DNA from: Anisodus tanguticus
Taxonomy: Eukaryota > Streptophyta > Magnoliopsida > Solanales > Solanaceae
Assembly (NCBI GenBank): GCA_034509755.1
Contig: CM067559.1
Location: 17,838,501 to 17,902,500, forward strand
Length of the DNA: 64,000 nucleotides
Direction of reading: 5' to 3'
Shown here: positions 46,678 to 57,693 of the stretch, piece by piece
Numbering within the stretch: position 1 is the stretch's first letter
Layout: each line of letters begins with the position of its first letter
Notes under the pieces: model-generated
Told to the model about the DNA's origin: nothing
The model's database searches: none
Seen by the model: only the letters and a program-made list of their open reading frames with translations
Translations under genes and position numbers: made by a program

Positions 46678-47745
46678 TTATGCAAAAGGATCAGAATTTT
46701 CTTCCCTTTTTGTTACATTGGTGGTAATAGTAGGCCTGATATTTATTATAGGTCTTTTATTTTGTCCAACTGTCCTTTGATATTTTTCCACTGTTTCTTT
46801 TGCATGTTTGTATCTCATGTTTATGATTTTGTCATGCATTTCATTTAATCTTGTGGTGTCATGTGTCATGATGTCATTGTCATAGTATAGGGTGATGATA
46901 TCCTCTACTTCTCCTCCTTTTGAATCTCCAATTATACATGCCATTTTTGCTCTCAGCATGTCTTCTATTCTTGTTTTCAATGTTAGTAATCCAAATGTTC
47001 TTTTTGCACTTAGCCATTCTTGGAATTTTTCCAAAGTGCAAGGGATTTTCTTGTTCAAGTTTTCATCATCTCCATTCGATAGTACTATTTTTTCTGTTAT
47101 AAATATCGACATATCACAATTGGCTTACCGTTAGATCTCGGTGATGCGTCAAATATACGTATTCCATATATCCCTTTTCCAAATGATTCCATCATCAATC
47201 TTGTGGACTCCACAATGATGTTGGGTAATCGGAAATGTTACTCATGTTTTCATCCACTATTAATTTGTCAATAAAACCATAAGTGAATAGTTTTGATACT
47301 ATTTTCGGGTTTGCTGATCGCACAAGAACGGAATACTTGCTCGGTTTAGCTGCGTAGAATGTGAGGGTTAGTCTTATAATCATATAATTTATTAATTTTT
47401 TCATAAGCGTTGATGTATTCAGGTGTGTATCTCAGCTTGTCAGCCATTGATACGGTTGACGAAGAGGATGGTATTGAAGATGGTATGGTTGCTAGTTTTG
47501 ATACAAATGGTCCCATAGTTTTGGTAGTAGGGTTTTTCTCGGTCTTTTAGGTGTAGTGATGGGTGATCGGATTGGGATTCATTTTGTATATTTTTCATTG
47601 TTATCAGGTCTTGTATGGCTTCTCTGAGTTGGTTTATAGTATTGGAGTTCTCTTGTAATCTGGATATGAGGATTTCATTGATTTGTATAAGGGAATTCAT
47701 GGCTTTGGTAATGTATTCTTCAATCTTATCACTGTTGTTCGACAT
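46678..47745 (-). pseudogene. TAV-position ORF, left arm, frameshifted
   Basis: Same gene as 57677-58753, but broken into three frames (47745-47440, 47404-47195, 47112-46678). The first frame loses register after about residue 60, and the last resumes at the region beginning MSIFITEKIVLSNGDDENLN. The right-arm copy is uninterrupted, so these lesions are specific to this arm. By position it corresponds to the transactivator/inclusion-body protein of caulimovirids. Confidence 0.75.
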
Positions 47746-49920
47746 CGTTATATCTGCTAAGAAAATCAGCTAAAACATTCTTAGTTCCAAATATATTCTT
47801 AACAATAAAGTCATAACAACAAAAGAATGATTTCCATTTTCTCCTTTTATTTAATTCTGGTAAAGGATCTATTTTGTTTGTAATAAAAGCTTTTACCTGT
47901 GTGTTATCAGTTCTAACAATAAATTTTACTGGTAGTAAATGGTAATGAAATCTTTTTATTCCAAATTTTACTACTAATAATTCTTTTTCATTTATATGAT
48001 AATTCTTCTCATTTGGTTTCCACGTTCCTCCTCTGTGTCCACAAATAAGTGGTTTTTCTTTATCTATATCTTCTTTATCATAGGCTATGAGGACTGCTCC
48101 CCATCCTATATCACTGGCGTCAGTAAAGAGTTCAGTGATCTTTTTTTCGTTGGTATTCTGTGTTTTGGCAATGTCTTTACTTTTTCCTTAATATCTTTTA
48201 TGGCTTTAGTCTGTTCTTGTTTCCATTCAAAGGTTATGTTATTTTTTATCAATTCTTGCAATGGTTTTCTTAAGAGTGGTAAATCTTTTATGTGATCTGA
48301 AGCATAATTTATTACTCCTAAGAATTGTTGTACCTCTCTCTTATTTTCTAGCTTCTCTTTAAAATTTTTTATCTTTGTTACTATATGTTCTTGCAGTTGT
48401 AATCCTTCGTTATCTATAATATATCCCAAATATTCAATACTATTTTTAAATATTTTGGATTTCTTTTCAGATAATAATATTCCGTGTTGTTTTATAGTTG
48501 TTATAATTTTTTTCTAGATGCTTTATATGCTCGTCTAGATGATCGCTAAATATTAATATGTCGTCGACATATACTATACAAAATTATGTTAATCTTCTAA
48601 GCACCTGATTCATTCTTCTTTGGAATATTTGTGGTGCATTCTTTAATCCAAAGGGTAGTACATTCCATTCAGTGTCCTTGGGGGGCACTAAAAGCTGTTA
48701 GAGATTTTGATTCCTTTGTCAGTTTTATTTGCCAAAATCCACTTTTACAATCAAATTTACTAAACCATTTTTTTTCCTAGTCGGTTAATAAGGTTTCTTT
48801 TATATGGTAAAAAATATCCATCAAATATAGTCTTCTTATTTAGTTCTCTATAGTCGATTACCATTCAGGCTTTTCCTCTTTTTTGTTCACTATGTTTTCT
48901 TACTCAAAAGGCAGGGCTACTATGTGGGCTTTTAATTTCTTGTATCATTTTCAATTCTAGTAATTCTTTTAATTGGATTTCAAATTATTTTTGATCCGTT
49001 GGGCTATATCTAATAGGTTTGGATCTGATTATGTCATTTTCGTTTATTAGTTTGATTTCTGCATATATTTTTTCTTTTTCCCATAGCTGTATTGGATTTT
49101 CTCCAAAGTTTATTTTTAGTATATTAAGATATTTTTCTTTTAATAACTGTAGGTTATTATTCCTATCAGTTTTTATAGTACATAATCTTAATGTGTGTAT
49201 TGGTAATATTCTTTTTAATGCTATCCATTTATTACAGGGTGTTTGTAAACTAAAAGTATTACTATCTATAACTTGTGTTTTAAAGTAATCTAGGAAGTTA
49301 TTTCCTAATAACACTTGTTGTTTCATGTTGTCTAATTGATATATTATCGGTAATCTAAATATAGTTTTTCCCAATACAATTCTCATGTTTTCTGCTACTA
49401 CATCCAGTTCTTTTGATTGCTCGTTAAATCCTGATACTCTTGCTCTATGCGATCTGGTTCTCTTCCATCTATGTGATTCTAATACGTCTTTTCTTGCTAA
49501 GCATAAATCTGCTCCGCTATCAATAAAGATTTTTTTTGTTTTATCATTTTGTTAATCTTGTATTCTATATGGGCTTCTATATAGATTGCTACCATTTGTG
49601 GTAATTAGGATTTTGTTTTATTCAACATTCATTTCTCTTAACCTTTGTTGGAGGTTTTCATCTTGTTCTAATTCTCTTACCTCTTGGCGAGTGTTTTCAT
49701 TATCCATTAATATTTGTATATTTCTTCTTATTTGAATAAGCTGCCAAGTTATTTCGCTTATTCTTTCTATTATTCTCCCAAGGTTTTTTGTAACCTTGTT
49801 ATGTCTATCCCTATAATATTTGTTTCCTGTTTCAGTTGTAGTTGAATTTATAACAAGTTTGTAGCGAACATATTGTTCACATTGTATCCAATAATCTTTT
49901 TCTTCTAGTAGTTTTGTTTT
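47730..49920 (-). pseudogene. Pararetroviral protease-RT-RNase H, left arm
   Basis: Mirror copy of 55516-57693. The protease C-terminal frame (49386-48985) with QVLLGNNFLDYFKTQ is identical to the right arm. RT YVDD is at 48560-48571 (minus strand). The RT C-terminal segment (48429-48106) includes VQQFLGVINYASDHIKDLPL. RNase H is lost from the frame at about 48130, where the right arm stays open, because of local differences. Nonsense codons in RT are shared with the right arm. Non-functional. Confidence 0.85.
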
Positions 49921-49943
49921 TTTCTTTTTCTAGTATGTTCATT

Positions 49944-51167
49944 TTACTCAGAAGTATTTTCACTTTCTGATTGTTGGTTAATGAAGTTAATATTTTCTAA
50001 ATCTGATTCACTTTCTTCATCAGTTTGGCTGACGTAGAAGTCTTCATATTCATACCATTTATCATTGTCTTCTTTAATCTGTTGTAAACTCATTATAAAT
50101 TGTGTTGTATTTATGTATTTTACTCCTTTTTTCTTTAGTTTTGGGCATTTATTAGCACAATGTCCCTTTTCATTACGGTTCCAACATTTACATTCTTTAG
50201 CCTTTTCTGTTTCTATGGGTTTTACATATCTTCTTTTTCTAAATTTTCTCTTGTACCTAAATTTCCTTCTGGTTTCAGGGGTATTTTTATATCTTTTAAA
50301 TCTCTTTTTTCTGTAAGGTTTGTAGTAAGGCTTATTGCTATTGTTTGGTCTGTTATCATAATTTTTGTAATTGTTATTTTTCCTGTATTTCTTTGTTTGA
50401 TATCTTCTATTACTCTTTTTATATTTCTTTTCTTTTCTTTTCTTTTCTTTTCTTTTGTCATCGCATCCAAATACTAATCTTCTTTGCGTGAATCCACATA
50501 TTTCTCTTAATCCTAGTTTCTTATCTTTTTTAATTTGTTGTTGCATTCTAAATTCTTCGCATTTCCGCATTAAGTATGCTCTTAGTACTCTTATTCTTTC
50601 TCCTAATGTGTTTTCTTTTGGTTCTAGTTGAGTGTATTCTTTAGATATCTCAGTATTATAAGGTGTAGGTAAGTGGTCATAATAAAGTTGTTGATATATC
50701 GGACCTTCTTCTGGGAAAAATCTTGCTTCATAAAAGAACTTGCTAAAACTAATTGTATATTCTGATAATTTATTAATCTTACAACATTTCATATTGTTTA
50801 AACTCATTATTATTTCAATTTTTCTTTCCGCAAGTACATTTTCTCTGGCTACTAACCATCTTTCTCCTAAAAATTCTCTTTTTAGTATAATATCAAATAT
50901 TATTAGCATAGATTTCCAATCCGTTGCATGACTAAGTACTTCTCCTCTTAGTTGGTATGCTATAGATTCTATCCAGTATGCTACTTTTCCAATTAATGTT
51001 CTAGATAATAATTCATACATATATTCTAAGTTTTCTGTTTGCGTACAGTTCATTATTGCTCTATACATTCTAAGGTTCCAATAAGTTATTCTCCTTCCTA
51101 TTTCTTGTTCATCATAAACGTTATCTAGGTCGAGAAAATATCCGTTGTAATTTACTCCTTGTGCCAT
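49944..51167 (-). CDS. Pararetroviral coat protein, left arm
   Basis: The 407-residue frame has the same sequence as the right-arm copy at 54255-55478. It carries a capsid core, a very basic Lys/Arg/Tyr-rich C-terminal region (about residues 230-325), a zinc-knuckle relic (CKCWNRNEKGHCANKC) and an acidic tail. In the usual C-x2-C-x4-H-x4-C knuckle the second Cys is Arg here. A stop (51189-51191) separates it from the in-frame acidic segment upstream. The frame is open, but in an endogenous, non-coding context. Confidence 0.8.
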   Translation of the reverse strand: MAQGVNYNGYFLDLDNVYDEQEIGRRITYWNLRMYRAIMNCTQTENLEYMYELLSRTLIGKVAYWIESIAYQLRGEVLSHATDWKSMLIIFDIILKREFLGERWLVARENVLAERKIEIIMSLNNMKCCKINKLSEYTISFSKFFYEARFFPEEGPIYQQLYYDHLPTPYNTEISKEYTQLEPKENTLGERIRVLRAYLMRKCEEFRMQQQIKKDKKLGLREICGFTQRRLVFGCDDKRKEKKRKEKKYKKSNRRYQTKKYRKNNNYKNYDNRPNNSNKPYYKPYRKKRFKRYKNTPETRRKFRYKRKFRKRRYVKPIETEKAKECKCWNRNEKGHCANKCPKLKKKGVKYINTTQFIMSLQQIKEDNDKWYEYEDFYVSQTDEESESDLENINFINQQSESENTSE

Positions 51168-51188
51168 TGATCCTACAAATTCCTTAAA

Positions 51189-51404
51189 TTATGCTTGTTG
51201 TCCTACTGATATGTGGTTTGGTAATCTAGTTCGTTTTCTTTCTATTACCTCTAAGTTAGGATCTACTAGTTCTTCTTCAGGATAATCATTTGCATCTTCA
51301 TTTATTATATCATCTGTTTCTATTTCCGTTTCTGTAGGTCTGTTATATTCTTCTTCTATATCACTTTCAGGTTCTTCTTCTATTATAACATTTACTCTTT
51401 TCAT
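51189..51404 (-). pseudogene. Acidic N-terminal segment upstream of CP, left arm
   Basis: A 71-residue acidic frame (Glu/Asp-rich, starting MKRVNVIIEEEPESDIEEEY) lies in frame with the CP and is separated from it by a single TAA. It differs from the right-arm copy (54018-54233) by at least one residue (Thr for Ala near residue 24). The inverted repeat continues to 51480. Confidence 0.65.
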
Positions 51405-51480
51405 TTTTTGTAGAGCTTCTATTATCTGGTTATTTTCCTTTACTATTTCTGAGTTTTCTTCGTTTTCTACTTCCTCTATA

Positions 51481-52687
51481 TACCAGAAACACTAAGCTTT
51501 AAACCAGAAATATACCAGAAAATACAAGATGAAAAAGAAGAACTATCTGTAAAGGAAATATTTAAAACAAAATGGTTTGAAAGAAACAAAGAAATAAGAT
51601 ACATAGCACACAAATATGAAAATATAATAGACACAACAAGTGTAAATGGAAGAACAAAAATTAACTTAATAACGGATGAAGTGATAAAAAGAGAATTAAT
51701 AAAGCTATCCACAAGAGAAGCCAGAAAATATAGAAACATATACTTCGGAGGAGTAGAATTTACTATAAAGGCATACTTTCAGAAGAACATAGATACACCT
51801 ATACAAATATACATATTAGATGATAGGATACTAGGAAACTTGCAAGATGCCTTAATATTAGTAGTAAAAGGAAATTTAATATATCAAAACTAAAATTCAC
51901 GGTACAACCAGACTTTAGTATATCATTAAAAGATGAGCACAAAGACTTAGCCTTAACACTATATTACAAGTTAGATAGAATAACAATGCCACTAGGAAGC
52001 AAAATAATAAGTATTGAAACAAAAATGATATATGCCCTAACAGGTAACCACCATGTAAGGAGACACCATGAAATGAACATAGTAGTACCAAGAATGTACC
52101 AAGAAATATTAGAACAAATAGAACACAAGGAAAACTCCAAAATAACTATACCAGAAGAAATATATATGGATTTTAATACCAGGACCCTTACACCATCAAG
52201 AAGATTAATACCGAAAATAGAAGGATTCATATTAAGCATTAAAAGAGAGCAAATAAAGTCACAACAGACTAGGGTTACACAGCCCAGATTACTAGATTTG
52301 ATAAACATAAACACGAGTAGATTAAATGTTAAGGTAATAATATTTAAAGGCATAATAACAAAAGATTGCATAACTGAAATAAATACTGGAGCTATTAAAA
52401 GTTTTATACATATAAGTAAGATTAATGAAAATGATTGTGATTTAATAGACCCACAAACTTATAATTACCCTGAAAATGAAAGAGAAATAATAATTACTAA
52501 AAATATTAATTTAAGATTCAAAATTCAAGATTTAGAATATAAAATAAATGTAGGAGTAATAGAATATGATAGTTTTAATGAACTACTTTTAGGAAAGGAT
52601 TTTTTAACCATGATAAATTATAAAATAAATAATAACGTTATAGAAATAAATGATCAAGGAAAGATGAGATTCGTAAATAAAATATGA
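51481..52687 (+). pseudogene. Movement protein fused to a retropepsin-like domain (single copy)
   Basis: The 5' end is cut by the inverted-repeat junction. The N-terminal part (to 51893) reads EIRYIAHKYENIIDTTSVNG and KYRNIYFGGVEFTIKAYFQK, matching the 30K-superfamily movement proteins of caulimovirids, which gate plasmodesmata. A frameshift near 51880-51893 leads into the frame 51986-52687, which continues with HHEMNIVVPRMYQEILE. After a linker, the C-terminal about 120 residues look like an aspartic protease: CITEINTGAIKSFIHISKI (a DTGA loop with Asp replaced by Asn) and NELLLGKDFLTMINYKI, the L-LG-DFL strand. The pol has its own protease at about 55890-56150. Confidence 0.7.
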
Positions 52688-52689
52688 AT

Positions 52690-53427
52690 ATACAGAGAGA
52701 GATAATAATGAAGAAACAAAATTAAAAGAAATAAGGACAGTCTTATCAGAAGAGATATTTTCCCAACTAAAGTACTTAAAATACAAAGCAAAAGAGATAA
52801 AATTAGAAGAAAAAATAAAACAATTAGAACAACAATGTGATAAGTTTGATAAAATATGGATAGATATGGGAAATGGATGGAAGAAAAGAATAAATAATTC
52901 TGACTAATAATAACGAAAAGATAAATGCACTATGGGAAGAAATAATAGTAAAAGAAAAACTAAAAAGCACATTAACAATAATGGATGAAATAAAAGAAAA
53001 TCAAACTCGTATACAACAAATGATAAGAGAAGAACTGACTAACCTATGTAATGTATCTGAAATACCAACGTTTAAAATAATATTAGAAAAACATAATATG
53101 ATAATAGAAGACAAAAACAAAGGTAAACAGATAAAAGGAGATAATGAACCCAGTACAAGCAAAGAAAATACAATAATTAATACTACCACACAACAACCCG
53201 AAATAGTGTCAATCGGTGCATGGAGAAGAAGTAAAAAACCTATAATGATGGATATCAGTAAGATAAAACCAAAATTATCATCTCAAGTGGAAAAAACATT
53301 AGACAGTCTAACAATATTAAATAAAAAAATGAGAGTTTTGATGGGGAAACAAGAACCTAATATACCCGGTGTACTTACGTTTTTAAGAAATAATGGAAAA
53401 AAGAAAGATACAAATATGAACCTATAA
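52690..53427 (+). pseudogene. Coiled-coil pararetroviral ORFs (single copy)
   Basis: Two open stretches follow the movement protein. One (about 52692-52909) has no clear start and is a Lys/Glu/Leu-rich heptad-like region ending in a stop. The other (about 52905-53427, ATG at 52981) encodes MDEIKENQTRIQQMIREELT and later KPKLSSQVEKTLDSLTILNK. By position and coiled-coil content they may correspond to the small accessory ORFs (aphid-factor or virion-associated protein) between MP and CP in caulimoviruses. Sequence similarity was not established. Confidence 0.5.
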
Positions 53428-54233
53428 GGACACGAACACCAAAAGAAGATACAGATTCAAGAGAAGAAAACATTTACCTGAAAAATGTAGAAAAAACAAC
53501 CTACGAATACCTAAACCTAAAACTAGACAAACAAGAACTAGAAATATCTGAGTTAAAAACAGAAAATACAAGGTTGAAATTACATAGTAATGAAGAATGG
53601 TATGATAAGTACAAAAAATATAAACACAAGTTTAGAGATATGAAAAAAATATTAAAAGAAACAAATGTTGAAATAAAGCAAACAAAAGAAGAATTAAATG
53701 AAACAAAAAAAGAACTAGAACAAACAAAAGGAGAATTAAAAGGGACAAAATAAGAACTAGAAGAATTAAAAGAAGAACTGCAGATACTTAGAGAACAAAT
53801 GAGAAGGTTAAAAGGAAAAAAGAAGGTAAGAAAAAATACAAGTGAAGAAAGTACAAGCAGTAATGAATAAACTGATAGCGATTCATATGGCAACGATAAA
53901 CCAACTAACCAAGAAATACAAGTAGTAGAATTTATAGAGGAAGTAGAAAACGAAGAAAACGAAGAAAACTCAGAAATAGTAAAGGAAAATAACCAGATAA
54001 TAGAAGTTCTACAAAAAATGAAAAGAGTAAATGTTATAATAGAAGAAGAACCTGAAAGTGATATAGAAGAAGAATATAACAGACCTGCAGAAACGGAAAT
54101 AGAAACAGATGATATAATAAATGAAGATGCAAATGATTATCCTGAAGAAGAACTAGTAGATCCTAACTTAGAGGTAATAGAAAGAAAACGAACTAGATTA
54201 CCAAACCACATATCAGTAGGACAACAAGCATAA
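53428..54233 (+). pseudogene. Coiled-coil and acidic segment upstream of CP, right arm and spacer
   Basis: The frame reads a long heptad-like coiled coil (53480-53830; for example EIKQTKEELNETKKELEQTK), interrupted by stops at about 53750 and 53867. An acidic Glu-rich region follows (53930-54233), in frame with the CP and separated from it by one TAA (54231-54233). The inverted repeat begins within the acidic part at about 53934. A GAAGAAAAC unit is duplicated here relative to the left arm. An acidic leader before the CP is known from caulimovirus coat proteins. Confidence 0.55.
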
Positions 54234-54254
54234 TTTAAGGAATTTGTAGGATCA

Positions 54255-55478
54255 ATGGCACAAGGAGTAAATTACAACGGATATTTTCTCGACCTAGATA
54301 ACGTTTATGATGAACAAGAAATAGGAAGGAGAATAACTTATTGGAACCTTAGAATGTATAGAGCAATAATGAACTGTACGCAAACAGAAAACTTAGAATA
54401 TATGTATGAATTATTATCTAGAACATTAATTGGAAAAGTAGCATACTGGATAGAATCTATAGCATACCAACTAAGAGGGGAAGTACTTAGTCATGCAACG
54501 GATTGGAAATCTATGCTAATAATATTTGATATTATACTAAAAAGAGAATTTTTAGGAGAAAGATGGTTAGTAGCCAGAGAAAATGTACTTGCAGAAAGAA
54601 AAATTGAAATAATAATGAGTTTAAACAATATGAAATGTTGTAAGATTAATAAATTATCAGAATATACAATTAGTTTTAGCAAGTTCTTTTATGAAGCAAG
54701 ATTTTTCCCAGAAGAAGGTCCGATATATCAACAACTTTATTATGACCACTTACCTACACCTTATAATACTGAGATATCTAAAGAATACACTCAACTAGAA
54801 CCAAAAGAAAACACATTAGGAGAAAGAATAAGAGTACTAAGAGCATACTTAATGCGGAAATGCGAAGAATTTAGAATGCAACAACAAATTAAAAAAGATA
54901 AGAAACTAGGATTAAGAGAAATATGTGGATTCACGCAAAGAAGATTAGTATTTGGATGCGATGACAAAAGAAAAGAAAAGAAAAGAAAAGAAAAGAAATA
55001 TAAAAAGAGTAATAGAAGATATCAAACAAAGAAATACAGGAAAAATAACAATTACAAAAATTATGATAACAGACCAAACAATAGCAATAAGCCTTACTAC
55101 AAACCTTACAGAAAAAAGAGATTTAAAAGATATAAAAATACCCCTGAAACCAGAAGGAAATTTAGGTACAAGAGAAAATTTAGAAAAAGAAGATATGTAA
55201 AACCCATAGAAACAGAAAAGGCTAAAGAATGTAAATGTTGGAACCGTAATGAAAAGGGACATTGTGCTAATAAATGCCCAAAACTAAAGAAAAAAGGAGT
55301 AAAATACATAAATACAACACAATTTATAATGAGTTTACAACAGATTAAAGAAGACAATGATAAATGGTATGAATATGAAGACTTCTACGTCAGCCAAACT
55401 GATGAAGAAAGTGAATCAGATTTAGAAAATATTAACTTCATTAACCAACAATCAGAAAGTGAAAATACTTCTGAGTAA
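54255..55478 (+). CDS. Pararetroviral coat protein, right arm
   Basis: The 407-residue frame reads identically to the left arm. N-terminal half: capsid-like region (for example EEGPIYQQLYYDHLPTPYN). Middle: five tandem AAAAG units (54965-54996) encode Lys-rich sequence and lead into a Lys/Arg/Tyr-rich nucleic-acid-binding stretch. The zinc-knuckle relic has Arg in place of the second Cys. The C-terminus is acidic and Ser-rich (QTDEESESDLENINFINQ). This matches the build of caulimovirid coat proteins. The start at 54255 is the first ATG after an in-frame stop; the original protein probably began further upstream. Confidence 0.82.
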   Translation: MAQGVNYNGYFLDLDNVYDEQEIGRRITYWNLRMYRAIMNCTQTENLEYMYELLSRTLIGKVAYWIESIAYQLRGEVLSHATDWKSMLIIFDIILKREFLGERWLVARENVLAERKIEIIMSLNNMKCCKINKLSEYTISFSKFFYEARFFPEEGPIYQQLYYDHLPTPYNTEISKEYTQLEPKENTLGERIRVLRAYLMRKCEEFRMQQQIKKDKKLGLREICGFTQRRLVFGCDDKRKEKKRKEKKYKKSNRRYQTKKYRKNNNYKNYDNRPNNSNKPYYKPYRKKRFKRYKNTPETRRKFRYKRKFRKRRYVKPIETEKAKECKCWNRNEKGHCANKCPKLKKKGVKYINTTQFIMSLQQIKEDNDKWYEYEDFYVSQTDEESESDLENINFINQQSESENTSE

Positions 55479-55515
55479 AATGAACATACTAGAAAAAGAA
55501 AAAAACAAAACTACT

Positions 55516-57693
55516 AGAAGAAAAAGATTATTGGATACAATGTGAACAATATGTTCGCTACAAACTTGTTATAAATTCAACTACAACTGAAACAGGAAAC
55601 AAATATTATAGGGATAGACATAACAAGGTTACAAAAAACCTTGGGAGAATAATAGAAAGAATAAGCGAAATAACTTGGCAGCTTATTCAAATAAGAAGAA
55701 ATATACAAATATTAATGGATAATGAAAACACTCGCCAAGAGGTAAGAGAATTAGAACAAGATGAAAACCTCCAACAAAGGTTAAGAGAAATGAATGTTGA
55801 ATAAAACAAAATCCTAATTACCACAAATGGTAGCAATCTATATAGAAGCCCATATAGAATACAAGATTAACAAAATGATAAAACAAAAAAAATCTTTATT
55901 GATAGCGGAGCAGATTTATGCTTAGCAAGAAAAGACGTATTAGAATCACATAGATGGAAGAGAACCAGATCGCATAGAGCAAGAGTATCAGGATTTAACG
56001 AGCAATCAAAAGAACTGGATGTAGTAGCAGAAAACATGAGAATTGTATTGGGAAAAACTATATTTAGATTACCGATAATATATCAATTAGACAACATGAA
56101 ACAACAAGTGTTATTAGGAAATAACTTCCTAGATTACTTTAAAACACAAGTTATAGATAGTAATACTTTTAGTTTACAAACACCCTGTAATAAATGGATA
56201 GCATTAAAAAGAATATTACCAATACACACATTAAGATTATGTACTATAAAAACTGATAGGAATAATAACCTACAGTTATTAAAAGAAAAATATCTTAATA
56301 TACTAAAAATAAACTTTGGAGAAAATCCAATACAGCTATGGGAAAAAGAAAAAATATATGCAGAAATCAAACTAATAAACGAAAATGACATAATCAGATC
56401 CAAACCTATTAGATATAGCCCAACGGATCAAAAATAATTTGAAATCCAATTAAAAGAATTACTAGAATTGAAAATGATACAAGAAATTAAAAGCCCACAT
56501 AGTAGCCCTGCCTTTTGAGTAAGAAAACATAGTGAACAAAAAAGAGGAAAAGCCTGAATGGTAATCGACTATAGAGAACTAAATAAGAAGACTATATTTG
56601 ATGGATATTTTTTACCATATAAAAGAAACCTTATTAACCGACTAGGAAAAAAAATGGTTTAGTAAATTTGATTGTAAAAGTGGATTTTGGCAAATAAAAC
56701 TGACAAAGGAATCAAAATCTCTAACGACTTTTAGTGCCCCCAAGGACACCGAATGGAATGTACTACCCTTTGGATTAAAGAATGCACCACAAATATTCCA
56801 AAGAAGAATGAATCAGGTGCTTAGAAGATTAACATAATTTTGTATAGTATATGTCGACGACATATTAATATTTAGCGATCATCTAGACGAGCATATAAAG
56901 CATCTAGAAAAAAATTATAACAACTATAAAACAACACGGAATATTATTATCTGAAAAGAAATCCAAAATATTTAAAAATAGTATTGAATATTTGGGATAT
57001 ATTATAGATAACGAAGGATTACAACTGCAAGAACATATAGTAACAAAGATAAAAAATTTTAAAGAGAAGCTAGAAAATAAGAGAGAGGTACAACAATTCT
57101 TAGGAGTAATAAATTATGCTTCAGATCACATAAAAGATTTACCACTCTTAAGAAAACCATTGCAAGAATTGATAAAAAATAACATAACCTTTGAATGGAA
57201 ACAAGAACAGACTAAAGCCATAAAAGATATTAAGGAAAAAGTAAAGACATTGCCAAAACACAGAATACCAACAGAAAAAGATCAGCTGGAACTCTTTACT
57301 GACGCCAGTGATATAGGATGGGGAGCAGTCCTCATAGCCTATGATAAAGAAGATATAGATAAAGAAAAACCACTTATTTGTGGACACAGAGGAGGAACGT
57401 GGAAACCAAATGAGAAGAATTATCATATAAATGAAAAAGAATTATTAGTAGTAAAATTTGGAATAAAAAGATTTCATTACCATTTACTACCAGTAAAATT
57501 TATTGTTAGAACTGATAACACACAGGTAAAAGCTTTTATTACAAACAAAATAGATCCTTTACCAGAATTAAATAAAAGGAGAAAATGGAAATCATTCTTT
57601 TGTTGTTATGACTTTATTGTTAAGAATATATTTGGAACTAAGAATGTTTTAGCTGATTTTCTTAGCAGATATAACGATGTCGAACAACAGTGA
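55516..57693 (+). pseudogene. Pararetroviral protease-RT-RNase H, right arm
   Basis: An N-terminal coiled segment (55516-55801) ends in a stop. Protease: KIFIDSGADLCLARKDVLES with the DSGA catalytic loop at about 55890-55930, then QVLLGNNFLDYFKTQ. RT: nonsense codons at 56516-56518, 56555-56557 and 56835-56837, with FDCKSGFWQIKL and the catalytic YVDD (56850-56861) readable around them, and at least one frame change between. The last frame (56992-57693) covers the RT end and RNase H (LFTDASDIGWGAVLIAY, NEKELLVVKFGIKRFHY, IVRTDNTQVKAFI). It overlaps the next ORF by 17 bp. All three RT stops are also in the left arm. Confidence 0.88.

Larger units (their letters stand above)
45558..51480 (-). 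repeat. Inverted repeat, left arm
   Basis: Reverse-complemented, this arm matches 53934-59873 from GTGCGGATC (45558) to the centre at 51480, where viral sequence jumps to the movement-protein region of the opposite strand. The arms are very similar. The 407-residue CP frame reads identically in both. Differences are visible in the TAV frame, in the promoter area, and as one 9-bp unit (GAAGAAAAC) present only on the right near 53950. Confidence 0.93.

Noticed and set aside
50065..50931. Antisense hydrophobic frames opposite the coat protein, present in both arms
   Set aside because: Shadows of the Lys-rich and AT-rich CP gene; no start context or motif.
51481..53933. Viral integrase or LTRs that would make this a retrotransposon
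   Set aside because: No HHCC or DDE motifs and no LTRs; the movement protein, coat protein and PBS/promoter layout fit Caulimoviridae.
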